64,000 nucleotides of DNA from Hymenobacter mucosus (GCF_900188255.1 NZ_FZNS01000005.1:124001-188000); one strand, 5' to 3'; shown: positions 35,816-46,327, numbered from the stretch's first letter. Program-made: numbers and translations. Notes: generated by a model from the letters alone, not told the origin.

Positions 35816-36436
35816 CTACGCATTGGTGTCTTCAGGGACAGCAGCGCCGTTCGACGATGGCGTCGCGTCGCTCGATGCCACGGGGGTACTTGCTTTACGC
35901 GCTGCCGCCGACCGATTGCGGTTGCGTGGGGCGGTTGGCTTGGGTGGATTGGCTACCGTAACGCCAGTAGGTTTGGCGTTAGCCACTCCTGCGCGCCGGG
36001 CAGCTGGCTTGGTGGGGCTGCTCGGCGTCGTGTCGGTAGCTACTACCGGAGCCGTAAGTGAAGAAATGCTGTCAGAAGCAGCCAGCGTACCATTCTCATG
36101 GTGCCCAACGATAGAATGGAGTGCCTGCTCAAATAGTTGCTCCATGTCTACATCGAGGCGACGAGTAGCATCTTTCACTACTTCCTTCAACTTAACTTTG
36201 GTATCCTTGCGAATGCGTTTCACCACTTCTTTGATGCGAAGGTCCAACTCCTTTTGAAGTTGCTTAGCAGCTGCCTTGAGAGCTTTCTTTTGGCTAGACT
36301 TCTTAGCCGTGCCTTTGTCGGAAAGGGTTGCTGATGTAGATGCAGCGGCTTTAACAGCTTTGCGCTGAGCTTTTTCGCTTGGGTCTTTTTCCTTCTTCGC
36401 CTTCTTGGCTACTAGTTCCTGATCTGTGTTTTTCAT
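35816..36436 (-). CDS. Basic Lys/Ala-rich coiled-coil protein, possible nucleoid protein
   Basis: A 206-residue protein that I cannot place in a family. Residues 1-60 are Lys/Ala-rich (KKAKKEKDPSEKAQRKAVKA). Residues about 50-105 form an amphipathic coiled coil (QLQKELDLRIKEVVKRIRKD). The second half is a Ser/Thr/Pro/Ala tail with dispersed Arg (KPTAPRNRNRSAAARKAS), resembling histone-H1-like bacterial tails. There is no signal peptide or membrane segment. DNA or RNA binding is inferred only from composition. It is divergent from metG. Confidence 0.75.
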   Translation of the reverse strand: MKNTDQELVAKKAKKEKDPSEKAQRKAVKAAASTSATLSDKGTAKKSSQKKALKAAAKQLQKELDLRIKEVVKRIRKDTKVKLKEVVKDATRRLDVDMEQLFEQALHSIVGHHENGTLAASDSISSLTAPVVATDTTPSSPTKPAARRAGVANAKPTGVTVANPPKPTAPRNRNRSAAARKASTPVASSDATPSSNGAAVPEDTNA

Positions 36437-36648
36437 GGGCGTATGAAGTGAGGGGGTAGGGAAGTGCTACTGCCAATACGAATAAACTCCACGGTAAGCT
36501 GCCCAAATATAGCAGTATTCACTTCCTGCCTCGTCCGTTGGAGGGCTCCCTGCACCTTTCCTCTTTTTTACTCGTTCCTTTGTGTTCGGCTGGCCCGCTG
36601 GGTTAGCCTGTTTCTGTGCTTACTTCGGATTATCCGACTTCCTCTCTC

Positions 36649-38697
36649 ATGCCTGGTACCCCCCAACGCTACACGGTTACGGCTGCGCTGCCTTACGCCA
36701 ACGGCCCCGTTCATATCGGCCACCTGGCCGGCGTCTACTTGCCCGCCGACATCTACGTACGCTACCTGCGCGCTCAGCAGCGCGATGTCAAGTTTATTTG
36801 CGGCTCCGATGAGCACGGCGTGCCCATCACCATTCGGGCCCAGAAAGAAGGCGTTACGCCCCAACAAGTGGTAGATAAATACCACGCCATTATCCGCGAC
36901 TCGTTTCAGGAATTTGGCGTTTCCTTCGATATCTATTCCCGCACCTCGTCGACAACGCACGCCGAAACGGCCAGCGGCTTTTTCAAGCAGCTTTACGAGG
37001 ACGATAAGTTCATTGAGCAAACCTCAGAGCAGTACTACGATGAAAAGGCCGACCAATTTCTGGCCGACCGTTACATCGTGGGTACCTGCCCGAACTGTGG
37101 CAACGACAATGCCTACGGCGACCAGTGCGAGAAATGCGGCACTTCCCTCAGCCCCACGGAACTGATTAATCCGCGCTCCATGCTCTCCGGTAACTCGCCA
37201 ATTTTGCGCGAGACTAAGCACTGGTACTTGCCCCTCGACCAGTACGAGCCTTGGCTGCGCGAGTGGATTGTGGAAGGCCACAAAAACGACTGGAAAACCA
37301 ACGTGTACGGGCAGTGCAAAAGCTGGATTGACCAGGGCCTGCACCCTCGCGCCGTAACCCGCGACTTGGATTGGGGCGTGCCCGTGCCTGTGCCAGGCGC
37401 CGAGGGCAAAGTGCTGTACGTGTGGTTCGACGCGCCCATTGGCTATATATCGGCCACTAAAGACTTGCTGCCCGGCGACGCCTGGAAGCCGTATTGGCAA
37501 GACGCAGGCACCAAGCTAGTGCACTTCATCGGTAAAGACAACATCGTGTTCCACTGCATCATCTTCCCGGCGATGCTCAAGGCACATGGTGATTACATCT
37601 TGCCTGATAACGTACCCGCCAATGAGTTTCTAAACTTAGAGGGCGACAAAATCTCTACTTCGCGCAACTGGGCAGTGTGGCTGCACGAGTACTTGCAGGA
37701 CTTTCCCGGTAAAGCCGACGTGCTACGCTACGTGCTGTGTGCCAACGCTCCTGAAAATAAGGACAATGACTTTACCTGGAAGGATTTTCAGGCCCGCAAC
37801 AACAACGAGCTGGTAGCCAACCTGGGCAACTTCGTGAACCGAGCTTTGGTACTCACGCACAAGTTCTTCGCGGGTAAAGTGCCGGCGGCCGTTGGGTTTA
37901 CTACTGAGGATGAAGACGTACTGCGCCAGCTCGGCGAGTTTCCTGCCCGCATTGGGGAGCTTATTGATAACTACCGCTTTCGTGATGCGCTCAATGAGCT
38001 AATGAACCTCACTCGCCTCGGCAACAAATACCTCGCCGATACGGAGCCTTGGAAGCTTATCAAAACGGATGAGGCCCGCACGGGCACCGTGCTGCACGTA
38101 GCTCTGCAACTGGCCGCTAGCTTGGTTACCCTTATGGAACCCTTCCTGCCTTACTCGGCCGAGAAGCTGGGCACCATGCTGAACCTGGAAAAAGGCGCGT
38201 GGTCTGCGGCAGGCCGCCCCGATTCGCTAGCTACGGGACACCAACTGGCGGCAGCAGCACTGCTCTTCGACAAAATTGAGGACGCTACCGTGGAAGCTCA
38301 GGTGCAGAAGCTTCTGGACACTAAGAAGGCAAATGAGCTGGCGGCGGCCGTAGCTGCCCCCGCCAAGGACGACGTGAGCTTCGAGCAGTTCCAAACGATG
38401 GACCTGCGCATTGGTACTATTGTGGCAGCCGAGAAGGTAGCTAAAACCAAGAAGCTGCTGAAGCTAAGCGTAGATTTAGGGTTTGATGAGCCTCGCACCA
38501 TCGTGTCGGGTATTGCGGAGCACTTTCTCCCAGAGGCCCTAGTAGGCCAGCAGGTGCAAGTACTGCTCAACCTAGCTCCGCGCGAAATCAAAGGCATTCA
38601 AAGTCAAGGCATGCTCCTGATGGCTGAAAACGCCGATGGCTCTCTGAGTCTGATGCAGCCTAGCAGCCACGTACGCCCCGGTTCGAGCATCGCATAG
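36649..38697 (+). CDS. metG: Methionyl-tRNA synthetase
   Basis: A 682-residue class I synthetase. The HIGH motif is PVHIGHL in [18 protein letters not shown]. The zinc knuckle is [18 protein letters not shown] (four Cys). The KMSKS equivalent is [11 protein letters not shown]-terminal EMAP/Trbp111-like tRNA-binding domain starts near residue 580 ([20 protein letters not shown]) and makes the enzyme a dimer. The ATG at 36649 fits the standard N-terminus; a GTG 33 bp upstream is the alternative. It converges on pth across a very long hairpin. Confidence 0.98.
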   Translation: MPGTPQRYTVTAALPYANGPVHIGHLAGVYLPADIYVRYLRAQQRDVKFICGSDEHGVPITIRAQKEGVTPQQVVDKYHAIIRDSFQEFGVSFDIYSRTSSTTHAETASGFFKQLYEDDKFIEQTSEQYYDEKADQFLADRYIVGTCPNCGNDNAYGDQCEKCGTSLSPTELINPRSMLSGNSPILRETKHWYLPLDQYEPWLREWIVEGHKNDWKTNVYGQCKSWIDQGLHPRAVTRDLDWGVPVPVPGAEGKVLYVWFDAPIGYISATKDLLPGDAWKPYWQDAGTKLVHFIGKDNIVFHCIIFPAMLKAHGDYILPDNVPANEFLNLEGDKISTSRNWAVWLHEYLQDFPGKADVLRYVLCANAPENKDNDFTWKDFQARNNNELVANLGNFVNRALVLTHKFFAGKVPAAVGFTTEDEDVLRQLGEFPARIGELIDNYRFRDALNELMNLTRLGNKYLADTEPWKLIKTDEARTGTVLHVALQLAASLVTLMEPFLPYSAEKLGTMLNLEKGAWSAAGRPDSLATGHQLAAAALLFDKIEDATVEAQVQKLLDTKKANELAAAVAAPAKDDVSFEQFQTMDLRIGTIVAAEKVAKTKKLLKLSVDLGFDEPRTIVSGIAEHFLPEALVGQQVQVLLNLAPREIKGIQSQGMLLMAENADGSLSLMQPSSHVRPGSSIA

Positions 38698-38711
38698 GTC
38701 TGTTCTTATTG

Positions 38712-38777
38712 GCACGGCGCCTAACTCACCTGCTCCTGACAGTACACCGTCAGGAGCAGGTGAGTTAGGCGCCGTGC
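38712..38777. terminator. 29-bp perfect inverted repeat between metG and pth
   Basis: Arms 38712-38740 and 38749-38777 are exact reverse complements with an 8-base loop (AGTACACC). Base of stem GCACGGCG/CGCCGTGC. There is no strong U-tract, only TATTT. Its place between convergent stops suggests two-way termination or mRNA 3'-end protection. Confidence 0.85.
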
Positions 38778-38797
38778 TATTTCCTGTCGATAAGGAG

Positions 38798-39361
38798 CTA
38801 CTTTACATTAACTACGTTCATGGCTCGCTCAAGGCCTACCGTACCGAACAGCAGCACCGCTTCGGCTGCTTTTTCTAGGCGAGTAGCTAGTTCAATCTTT
38901 TCATCGTCGGAGAAAGGGCTGAGCACATAGTCTACCTGCCGGCCTTTGCTGAAGGTAGCATCAATACCAAAACGGAGCCGGGCGTACTCGTCGGTGCCAA
39001 TGGTTTCTTGAATGTGCTTGAGGCCGTTTTGTCCACCGGCCGAGCCTTTGCCTTTCAGTCGTAACTTCCCAAAAGGAAGAGCCAAGTCATCCGTTACCAC
39101 TACCATCTGCTCCTTCGGAATTTTGAGGGTACTAAGCCAGTGCGCTGCTGCCTTGCCGCTCAGGTTCATGTAGGTGGTAGGCTTAGCCAGCACAAACGTG
39201 TGGCCTTTGTGCTTAATTTCGGTAGTGAAAGCGTGGCGCCCAAGCTCAAAGCGCGCTTCGTGTTTTTGCGCCAGGTAGTCGCCTACCATAAAGCCCACGT
39301 TATGCCGCGTATCGGCGTACTCTGGCCCAATGTTGCCTAGGCATAGAACAAGAAACTTCAT
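38798..39361 (-). CDS. pth: Peptidyl-tRNA hydrolase
   Basis: A 187-residue enzyme that frees tRNA from stalled peptidyl-tRNA. Active-site residues are in place: Asn10 (LCLGNIGPEYADTRHN), catalytic His20, Asn in KPTTYMNLSG and Asp in VVVTDDLALPFGKLRL. KGSAGGQNGLKHI is the usual substrate-binding segment. It lies 192 bp downstream of rplY with a terminator between. The rplY-pth neighbourhood is common in bacteria. Confidence 0.97.
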   Translation of the reverse strand: MKFLVLCLGNIGPEYADTRHNVGFMVGDYLAQKHEARFELGRHAFTTEIKHKGHTFVLAKPTTYMNLSGKAAAHWLSTLKIPKEQMVVVTDDLALPFGKLRLKGKGSAGGQNGLKHIQETIGTDEYARLRFGIDATFSKGRQVDYVLSPFSDDEKIELATRLEKAAEAVLLFGTVGLERAMNVVNVK

Positions 39362-39455
39362 ATCACGGAGTTAAATGGAGTGTTGACGGGTACGGGCGCA
39401 CTAGCCCAGCATAAGCACGCGAGGAATAGAGTAGCCTTGCTGTAAACCCTGTATA

Positions 39456-39488
39456 AAAAAAGCCGCCCTGCAAGCAGGACGGCTTTTT
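39456..39488 (-). terminator. Terminator between rplY and pth
   Basis: AAAAAGCCGCCCTGC and GCAGGACGGCTTTTT, one mismatch, loop AA. On the minus strand the A arm gives the U-tract after rplY. Confidence 0.85.
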
Positions 39489-39553
39489 CGGTAGCGGAGA
39501 GAGCAGTAGGCGCGAGTTGCGTAGTCCCTGCTGCATCCCAGCCATTTCGTGCT

Positions 39554-40126
39554 TTATTTCTCTGCCTGCAGCGTGCCACGCAGACCACGTGGAATGGTCA
39601 CAGTAGCAATAGGAGCCAGCGGGTTGGTGAGGATGGTGTAGCCTTGTGCTTCTACCTTGTTTACTTTGATCGACTTGCCCAGGGCCAGGTCGGAAATATC
39701 AACGGGAACAAAGTCGGGCAGGTTATCAGGAGCCGCCTTCACTTTCAGCTTACGCAGCTTGCTTACCAGCTTACCACCAGCCAATACGCCGGGTGATACA
39801 CCTACGAAACGTACTGGTACGTCCATTTTCACTTCTTTGCCTTCCTGCAGCTCCAGGAAGTCAACGTGCAGTAGCATTTCGTTCACAGGATGGAACTGAG
39901 CGTCTTGCACGATAGCGCGACGGATGTCGCCTTCGATGTTCAGCTCTACGATGTGTACTTCGGGGGTGTACAGCAGTTCGCGGAACAGAATGGCCGGAGC
40001 CGAGAAGTGCACTTGCTCGCCAGCGCCATACAGTACGCACGGTACGTAAGAATCCAGGCGTAGCGCTTTGGCATCCTTCTTACCGAGATTCGCTCTTTTA
40101 AACCCTACAATCTCGAGGCTTTTCAT
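39554..40126 (-). CDS. rplY: 50S ribosomal protein L25 (Ctc type)
   Basis: A 190-residue two-domain L25/Ctc protein binding 5S rRNA. The N-terminal L25 domain has VPCVLYGAGEQVHFSA and QDAQFHPVNEMLLHVDFLEL. The C-terminal TL5-like beta domain follows from about residue 95 (PVRFVGVSPGVLAGGKLV). The ATG at 40126 (MKSLEIVGFKRANLG) gives the standard start; an upstream start would add 12 residues. A TATCTTTG promoter element lies about 54 bp upstream. Confidence 0.95.
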   Translation of the reverse strand: MKSLEIVGFKRANLGKKDAKALRLDSYVPCVLYGAGEQVHFSAPAILFRELLYTPEVHIVELNIEGDIRRAIVQDAQFHPVNEMLLHVDFLELQEGKEVKMDVPVRFVGVSPGVLAGGKLVSKLRKLKVKAAPDNLPDFVPVDISDLALGKSIKVNKVEAQGYTILTNPLAPIATVTIPRGLRGTLQAEK

Positions 40127-40179
40127 AAACGTGTTCGTTTGAAGATAAAAATGCTTACCCACAGCAGGTAAACGGGCCG

Positions 40180-40187
40180 CAAAGATA
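40180..40187 (-). promoter_or_regulatory. -7 promoter element of rplY
   Basis: On the minus strand TATCTTTG matches TAnnTTTG exactly. The expected leader is about 47 nt. No clear -33 TTTG at the ideal spacing. Confidence 0.5.
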
Positions 40188-40278
40188 GCCTTTTTGCATT
40201 AGACTACCTACCCACCTCTATTGAAAGATAGTTTAGCAGGTAGCCACTACCCAATACAACTAGTTGGGTAGGTACAAA

Positions 40279-41208
40279 CTAGACGAACAGTGAGCTTATA
40301 GACTCGTGCGTTACTACGTTGCGGATAGCTTGGGCAAACAGGCCAGCAACTGAAATAACTTTGATCTTGGGGTTCTCCTCCTTGAGCGGGATAGTATCCG
40401 TAATTACTAGCTCCTCCAGGGCCGAATTACGGATGCGCTCATGTGCCGGACCGCTCAGCACGCCGTGGGTAATCACCGCCCGCACTGACTTCGCGCCGCG
40501 CTCCATCAGGAGTTCAGCAGCCTTGCAAATAGTGCCAGCCGTGTCCACGATATCGTCCACGAGCACTACGTTCATGCCAGCTACGTCGCCAATTACTTGC
40601 ATTGAAGCAATTTCGTTAGCCCGCAAGCGCATTTTGTCGCAGACCACGATTTCGGCCCCGAACTTCTTAGCGAAGGCGCGGGTGCGCACTACTCCGCCCA
40701 CGTCGGGTGAAGCAAAGATGAGATTATCCAGGTTGAGCGACTTAATGTAAGGCGCCGTCACAGTGGCACCGTCCAAATGATCTACGGGAATATCAAAGAA
40801 GCCCTGAATCTGGCCTGCGTGCAAGTCGCAAGTCATGAGGCGGTCGGCTCCTACGCTCTGAATAATGTTGGCTACTACTTTGGCCCCGATGCTTACCCGT
40901 GGTTTGTCCTTCCGGTCTTGCCGAGCGTAGCCCATGTAGGGCATTACTATGTTAACCTTATAGGCGGAGGCTCGCTTAGCTGCATCTACCATCAGTGCTA
41001 GCTCCATCAGGTTTTCGGCTGGTGGGTTAGTACTCTGAATCAGGAATACGGCGCAGCCCCGAATGCTCTCGTTGAAACTAGGTCCGAGCTCAGTATCGGC
41101 GAAACGCTGAAGGCTGAGGTCGCCAAGTGGCGTACCGTAGGCGGCGGCAATCTGAGCACCCAGTTCGCGAGAGGCATTGCCCGCGAAAATTTTTACCTGC
41201 TGTGACAT
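40279..41208 (-). CDS. prs: Ribose-phosphate pyrophosphokinase
   Basis: A 309-residue enzyme making PRPP from ribose-5-phosphate and ATP for nucleotide, His and Trp synthesis. Marks: the flexible-loop/ATP region MPYMGYARQDRKDKPR, the metal site CDLHAGQIQGFFDIPVDHL and the PRPP loop VVLVDDIVDTAGTI. Length is normal. It lies downstream of tRNA-Gln, separated by the tRNA's terminator. Confidence 0.98.
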   Translation of the reverse strand: MSQQVKIFAGNASRELGAQIAAAYGTPLGDLSLQRFADTELGPSFNESIRGCAVFLIQSTNPPAENLMELALMVDAAKRASAYKVNIVMPYMGYARQDRKDKPRVSIGAKVVANIIQSVGADRLMTCDLHAGQIQGFFDIPVDHLDGATVTAPYIKSLNLDNLIFASPDVGGVVRTRAFAKKFGAEIVVCDKMRLRANEIASMQVIGDVAGMNVVLVDDIVDTAGTICKAAELLMERGAKSVRAVITHGVLSGPAHERIRNSALEELVITDTIPLKEENPKIKVISVAGLFAQAIRNVVTHESISSLFV

Positions 41209-41238
41209 GGGAAAGTAAAAGGGAGAGAAACAGAAAAA

Positions 41239-41285
41239 GCGAAAGGCGCCGATTCTTCCAAGAAGGAAGACTCAGCGCCTTTCGC
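41239..41285 (-). terminator. Terminator of tRNA-Gln
   Basis: Outer stem GCGAAAGGCGC (from 41239) with GCGCCTTTCGC (to 41285). An inner stem TCTTCC/GGAAGA sits on top. On the minus strand CTTTTTC follows, giving the U-tract. Confidence 0.85.
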
Positions 41286-41296
41286 AGGTGTGGTAG

Positions 41297-41372
41297 TGGT
41301 TGTCCGACCAGGGCTCGAACCTGGACTTTCTTGAATCAAAATCAAGCGTGTTGCCGGTTACACCATCGGACA
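41297..41372 (-). tRNA. tRNA-Gln (anticodon TTG)
   Basis: A full cloverleaf on the minus strand. Acceptor TGTCCGA/TCGGACA, D stem GTGT/ACAC, anticodon stem CTTGA/TCAAG with loop TTTTGAT (anticodon TTG). The variable loop is 5 nt and the T arm CCAGG-TTCGAGC-CCTGG. Discriminator A and an encoded CCA end (41299-41297) follow. Confidence 0.97.
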
Positions 41373-41564
41373 ATTTCCCGTACGGTTCCGGTGTGGGAGT
41401 GCCGTTTGGTTCTGCAAATGTACGGCGGCTTTTATTCCTGGCAAGTTTTCGGCAAAAAAAATTTCTGGTTGAGGAGGGCATAGCAGGGGTGAAAAGAGGG
41501 TTTTTGCCTGATTTTCAGGCGAAAAAAGTGTAAAAAAAACTTGCAAAGCCCCACCGTGGGTACC

Positions 41565-41596
41565 CTTGGCAATGCAAGGATTAAGCCGTAGTTTTG
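41565..41596 (+). promoter_or_regulatory. Promoter of atpDC
   Basis: CTTG (41565-41568), a 20-bp spacer, then TAGTTTTG (41589-41596), an exact TAnnTTTG. Transcription should begin near 41603, 36 nt before the atpD ATG. Confidence 0.65.
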
Positions 41597-41632
41597 CGGC
41601 CTGAAATGTTGCAACCCATCCCATACAAATAA

Positions 41633-43144
<1,512 letters not shown>

Positions 43145-43160
43145 TTTCTTCTAGTGTGGG

Positions 43161-43219
43161 GAATGTGCTACCGAGACAAGCCTAGTTGGCTTCAACGCTG
43201 CCTACTCAGTAGTACATTC
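43161..43219 (+). other. Intercistronic stem between atpD and atpC
   Basis: GAATGTGCTAC (43161-43171) pairs with GTAGTACATTC (43209-43219) except for one position. Inside it AAGCC/GGCTT forms a second stem. It has no U-tract, so it may adjust stability or processing of the two cistrons. Confidence 0.5.
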
Positions 43220-43251
43220 TGCACCTTGCTACATCTCTCACATTAGAAAAG

Positions 43252-43491
43252 ATGCATCTGGAAATCATCACGCCCGACCGGAAAGTATTTGAAGGCGAGG
43301 TTACGTCGGCCCGGTTCCCGGGTGTCGATGGGTTGTTTGAGGTTTTGAACAACCACGCTCCGCTGATTTCAGCTTTGCAAGCTGGCGACGTAGTGCTCAA
43401 TGGTGGCACCGACTCTTTCCGCATCGAAGGCGGGGTAGTAGAGGTGCTTCGCAATAATGTTATCGTACTAGCTGAAGGCGCTTCCGTTTAA
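43252..43491 (+). CDS. atpC: ATP synthase F1 subunit epsilon (short form)
   Basis: A 79-residue epsilon subunit consisting only of the N-terminal beta-sandwich (MHLEIITPDRKVFEGEV, SARFPGVDGLFEVLNNHAPL). The C-terminal helical hairpin that inhibits ATP hydrolysis in E. coli (about 139 residues in all) is absent. Such short forms are usual in Bacteroidota. It lies 107 bp after atpD and before a strong terminator. Confidence 0.93.
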   Translation: MHLEIITPDRKVFEGEVTSARFPGVDGLFEVLNNHAPLISALQAGDVVLNGGTDSFRIEGGVVEVLRNNVIVLAEGASV

Positions 43492-43517
43492 GCAGTTCGA
43501 TTGAATACCTGACTTGT

Positions 43518-43553
43518 AAAAGCCCCGTAGCCATTCTTGGCTGCGGGGCTTTT
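43518..43553 (+). terminator. Terminator of atpDC
   Basis: AAAAGCCCCGTAGCCA (43518-43533) pairs with TGGCTGCGGGGCTTTT (43538-43553) through one mismatch, loop TTCT. Confidence 0.9.
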
Positions 43554-43792
43554 CGCGTCTGATGGGAAATGCTGAACACGGAGGAAACAGCCAGTTTTCA
43601 GTTGTATTAAGTGGTTAGTGAGACGCTACGAATGACTTTCCTTGGGAGTAACTACACCAACTGCCGCAGTCAATCGGTGGATAAGTGTGCGGTAAACTTT
43701 AGCTTGCATCGTCGTTGAGTCTGGGACGCTTTCCACATCAAAGGGGACACACATGTTGCCCGACTCGCGTTGCCAGCTTACCTGCCCGCCTC
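43554..43792. other. 239-bp leader region before the trans-sulfuration gene
   Basis: No gene. The last 120 bases are GC-rich and could fold. I looked for an S-box or SAM-II consensus, which would suit this gene, and did not find one. Confidence 0.4.
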
Positions 43793-44914
43793 ATGGAAAT
43801 TCATCCTAAGATTACCCCCATTTACCAAAGCTCTGTTTTCAAGTTTGAAGACCTAAATGAGCTGGAACAGTATTTCGGCGAGCCGGGCAGTCGGTACATG
43901 TATTCTCGCAACGGCAACCCCAATTCCGACGAGCTAGCAGCGGCCGTTAACCGTCTGGAAGGCGGGGCGGGGGCCGTAGCGACGGGCTCGGGCATGGCAG
44001 CTATTTTTGCCGCGTTTATGGCCTTTTGCCAAGCCGGTGACCATGTGCTCTGCGCAGCCGACATCTACGGAGGCTCGTCTAGCTTACTGAATGCCGAACT
44101 GAGCCGGTTAGGAATTAGCGTCACCTACGTTCCTTTCGAGCAACTCAACGACCTAACCTCTTTTGTGCAGCCTACTACCCGGCTGCTGCTAGTGGAGACG
44201 CTGAGCAACCCACTGCTGCGGGTGGTTGATTTGCGCCAAGTAGCCGCCGAGTGCCACCGCCACGAGTTGAAGCTGGTCGTCGATAACACGTTTGCTACCC
44301 CAGTGCTAACTCGCCCTCTGGAACTCGGCGCCGACATTAGCCTGCATAGCGTAACGAAATACATTGCGGGCCACTCTGATGTGACAGCGGGCGTAGTAGT
44401 GGCAGCTGACGCTGATGTAGCTGCCCGCCTCAAGCAAATAAGTACTTTTTATGGTCTTACGCTAAGTCCTATGGAAAGCTGGCTGGCGGTGCGCGGATTG
44501 AAAACGCTACGCCTGCGGGTGCGTGAGCATAGCCACAATGCGCTGGCCGTTGCTACCTTTTTGGCTCAGCACGCAGCAGTACGAGCGGTTTATTACCCGG
44601 GACTGACCACACATTCACAGCATGAGCTAGCCGAAGCGCAAGGAGCAGGGCTCTTCGGAGGGATGCTGTCTATACTGCTGGCTGACGACGCCGAAGTTGT
44701 GAATGGCTTTATGCGCCGTAGTCAACGTTTCCCTTTTGCGCCTTCGCTGGCCGGCGTCGATTCGTCTATGTCCTATCCGCTTGGTACCTCACACCGCTAC
44801 CTTACCCCGGAGCAGCAGGCCGATTTAGGTATCAGCACGGGCTTGGTGCGCCTATCGGTGGGTATCGAACCAGCAGAAGAATTGCTGGCTGACCTAGCGC
44901 AAGCTCTGGCCTAG
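43793..44914 (+). CDS. Trans-sulfuration PLP enzyme (cystathionine gamma-synthase/lyase family)
   Basis: A 373-residue fold-type I PLP enzyme. It has YMYSRNGNPNSDEL, the PLP-stacking region ATGSGMAAIFAAF with the ADIYGGSSSL loop, the Asp in KLVVDNTFATPVL and the Schiff-base Lys in SLHSVTKYIAGHSDV. SMSYPLGTSHRYL near the end is the substrate-carboxylate region. Family members make or split cystathionine or degrade methionine; the reaction direction cannot be read from sequence. I prefer the ATG at 43793 to one 78 bp upstream, whose extra residues are not family-like. It probably runs on into the fusion-protein gene 45 bp downstream. Confidence 0.92.
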   Translation: MEIHPKITPIYQSSVFKFEDLNELEQYFGEPGSRYMYSRNGNPNSDELAAAVNRLEGGAGAVATGSGMAAIFAAFMAFCQAGDHVLCAADIYGGSSSLLNAELSRLGISVTYVPFEQLNDLTSFVQPTTRLLLVETLSNPLLRVVDLRQVAAECHRHELKLVVDNTFATPVLTRPLELGADISLHSVTKYIAGHSDVTAGVVVAADADVAARLKQISTFYGLTLSPMESWLAVRGLKTLRLRVREHSHNALAVATFLAQHAAVRAVYYPGLTTHSQHELAEAQGAGLFGGMLSILLADDAEVVNGFMRRSQRFPFAPSLAGVDSSMSYPLGTSHRYLTPEQQADLGISTGLVRLSVGIEPAEELLADLAQALA

Positions 44915-44959
44915 CAGCGGGCACATAAGCAAGCTTATATTCCATAGCACTGCAAGCTG

Positions 44960-46327
44960 ATGGGCACGCTACTGTTTATAGTGATTGTATGGTTTCTTAG
45001 CCAAAAGCACTACAGGGATAACCTCAAAGAGAACAACATCTATTCAGCTGTAAGGACACTTGTTGAGATACTCCGAGTTGTTACCGTTGATCGATTTCCA
45101 GTTATTGAAAGGATCGGCAACGGAGTAGAAAATGGTAGGAGCGCTATTGCTGCTTTCATTGACAAAGGCACAGCTTACCTGACTTTCTGTTTAGGTTGGC
45201 TTTGGGTGCTATGTCTCATCTTTACGGTAATCGAAGTCCTCACTCCGCTTGAGTTTACTAGATCCTATGTGCGTAGTGCGGTGCATTGCGGGCTTTGGTT
45301 ACTGCTGCTCTCCGCCGCAAGTCATTTCGGGTGGTCCTCTACATGGCCAATCCGATTGTGGCTTGGTTCTTTCCTGATAGTAGGCTTTGCTATCATGCTA
45401 GCGTTAGTACCCGGCGGCCTCGCGTTGGTTTACCAGGGAGCTAACTTCTTCCTCCCCTTAAAAAGCTGGCGCACTTCGTACGTGTACTTTCGGCGGGGCA
45501 ATGAAGTGCTAGTAGATCAAAAAAAGTGGGGATGGGGAATAGGAGATACTACCTACCGCCGTGTGGTATTGCATCCCATATCCCCTCTTTTTAATAAGGT
45601 AGAGCAGTGGCCCTATCCCACAAGCACTATGCCACCGCAGCCAGATGGGGAAGGGTGGGCGGTAGTCAATAAAAAGGCCGCTGATTTCAGCATCGACCCA
45701 ATGGAGCAGCGCAACCTGGATGCTGCCAAGGAACTAGAGCGGCAGTGCTGGGCAGACCGGCGCCGGGTTGATAGTCTGGCTCTACGTGGGCAATTGCCAT
45801 TGCAGGCCCGAATATTACCTGCGGTTACTCGGCAGGGTGCCAACACCGTTGGGTGCTTAGCTGGCGAGGAAGTGTGGTGCAACTACTTAGTTTTGGCTAA
45901 GCCGGGAGAATGTCGGCAAGCAGGTGCCGTGGGGGTAGTAGGCGAGAAGCCGGCCGATCAGAAACACTTTTCATTTATGCTATCGGCCATCATGCGGGTT
46001 GGTCGTACTTACCGCACCATCAACTTGGTACTACCAGAAGTGCATGGGCTAGGTACCTATAAACTAGGTAATGACAAGTATGAAACCACCTCACCTATGG
46101 CTGCCCACTTAACGCTGAGCGATACTAAGCAAGTAGAATATTCCACCACTACCGACCACTACACCACTGTTCGGCGCTTTCCCAGCACCCTAATCATCAC
46201 CCGATTTGATACTACAGCACGAGTAATTTCCGGCATCTTCCGAGGCAGCGTGTGTGATATAAGTAAAAACGGTGACCCAATCCCCGTGACGCAAGGCCGC
46301 TTCGACGTTCACTATTATAAAGAATAG
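44960..46327 (+). CDS. Membrane-anchored protein with C-terminal GANT-type secreted domain
   Basis: A 455-residue protein. Four hydrophobic segments lie at about residues 2-14, 73-95, 106-124 and 131-158. A hydrophilic linker rich in Trp, Tyr and Arg follows. The last 170 or so residues read GANTVGCLAGEEVW ... LIITRFDTTARVISGIF ... VTQGRFDVHY. This matches the GANTFGC...TKLDT..ISGTF...ITDGRFDV pattern that I know from small Bacteroidota lipoproteins (DUF6252-like), where it follows the lipobox directly. Here it is fused to a membrane domain instead. The first third is more AT-rich (42 % GC at 45001-45120) than the rest. Function unknown. Confidence 0.75.
   Translation: MGTLLFIVIVWFLSQKHYRDNLKENNIYSAVRTLVEILRVVTVDRFPVIERIGNGVENGRSAIAAFIDKGTAYLTFCLGWLWVLCLIFTVIEVLTPLEFTRSYVRSAVHCGLWLLLLSAASHFGWSSTWPIRLWLGSFLIVGFAIMLALVPGGLALVYQGANFFLPLKSWRTSYVYFRRGNEVLVDQKKWGWGIGDTTYRRVVLHPISPLFNKVEQWPYPTSTMPPQPDGEGWAVVNKKAADFSIDPMEQRNLDAAKELERQCWADRRRVDSLALRGQLPLQARILPAVTRQGANTVGCLAGEEVWCNYLVLAKPGECRQAGAVGVVGEKPADQKHFSFMLSAIMRVGRTYRTINLVLPEVHGLGTYKLGNDKYETTSPMAAHLTLSDTKQVEYSTTTDHYTTVRRFPSTLIITRFDTTARVISGIFRGSVCDISKNGDPIPVTQGRFDVHYYKE

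Noticed and set aside
41506..41520. GCCTGATTTTCAGGC hairpin as a terminator
   Set aside because: Both flanks carry A residues downstream in each direction, so neither strand would have a U-tract, and it stands before the atpD promoter rather than after a gene.
43554..43792. SAM riboswitch before the trans-sulfuration gene
   Set aside because: No S-box, SAM-II or related core could be matched by eye; a covariance search would be needed to claim one.
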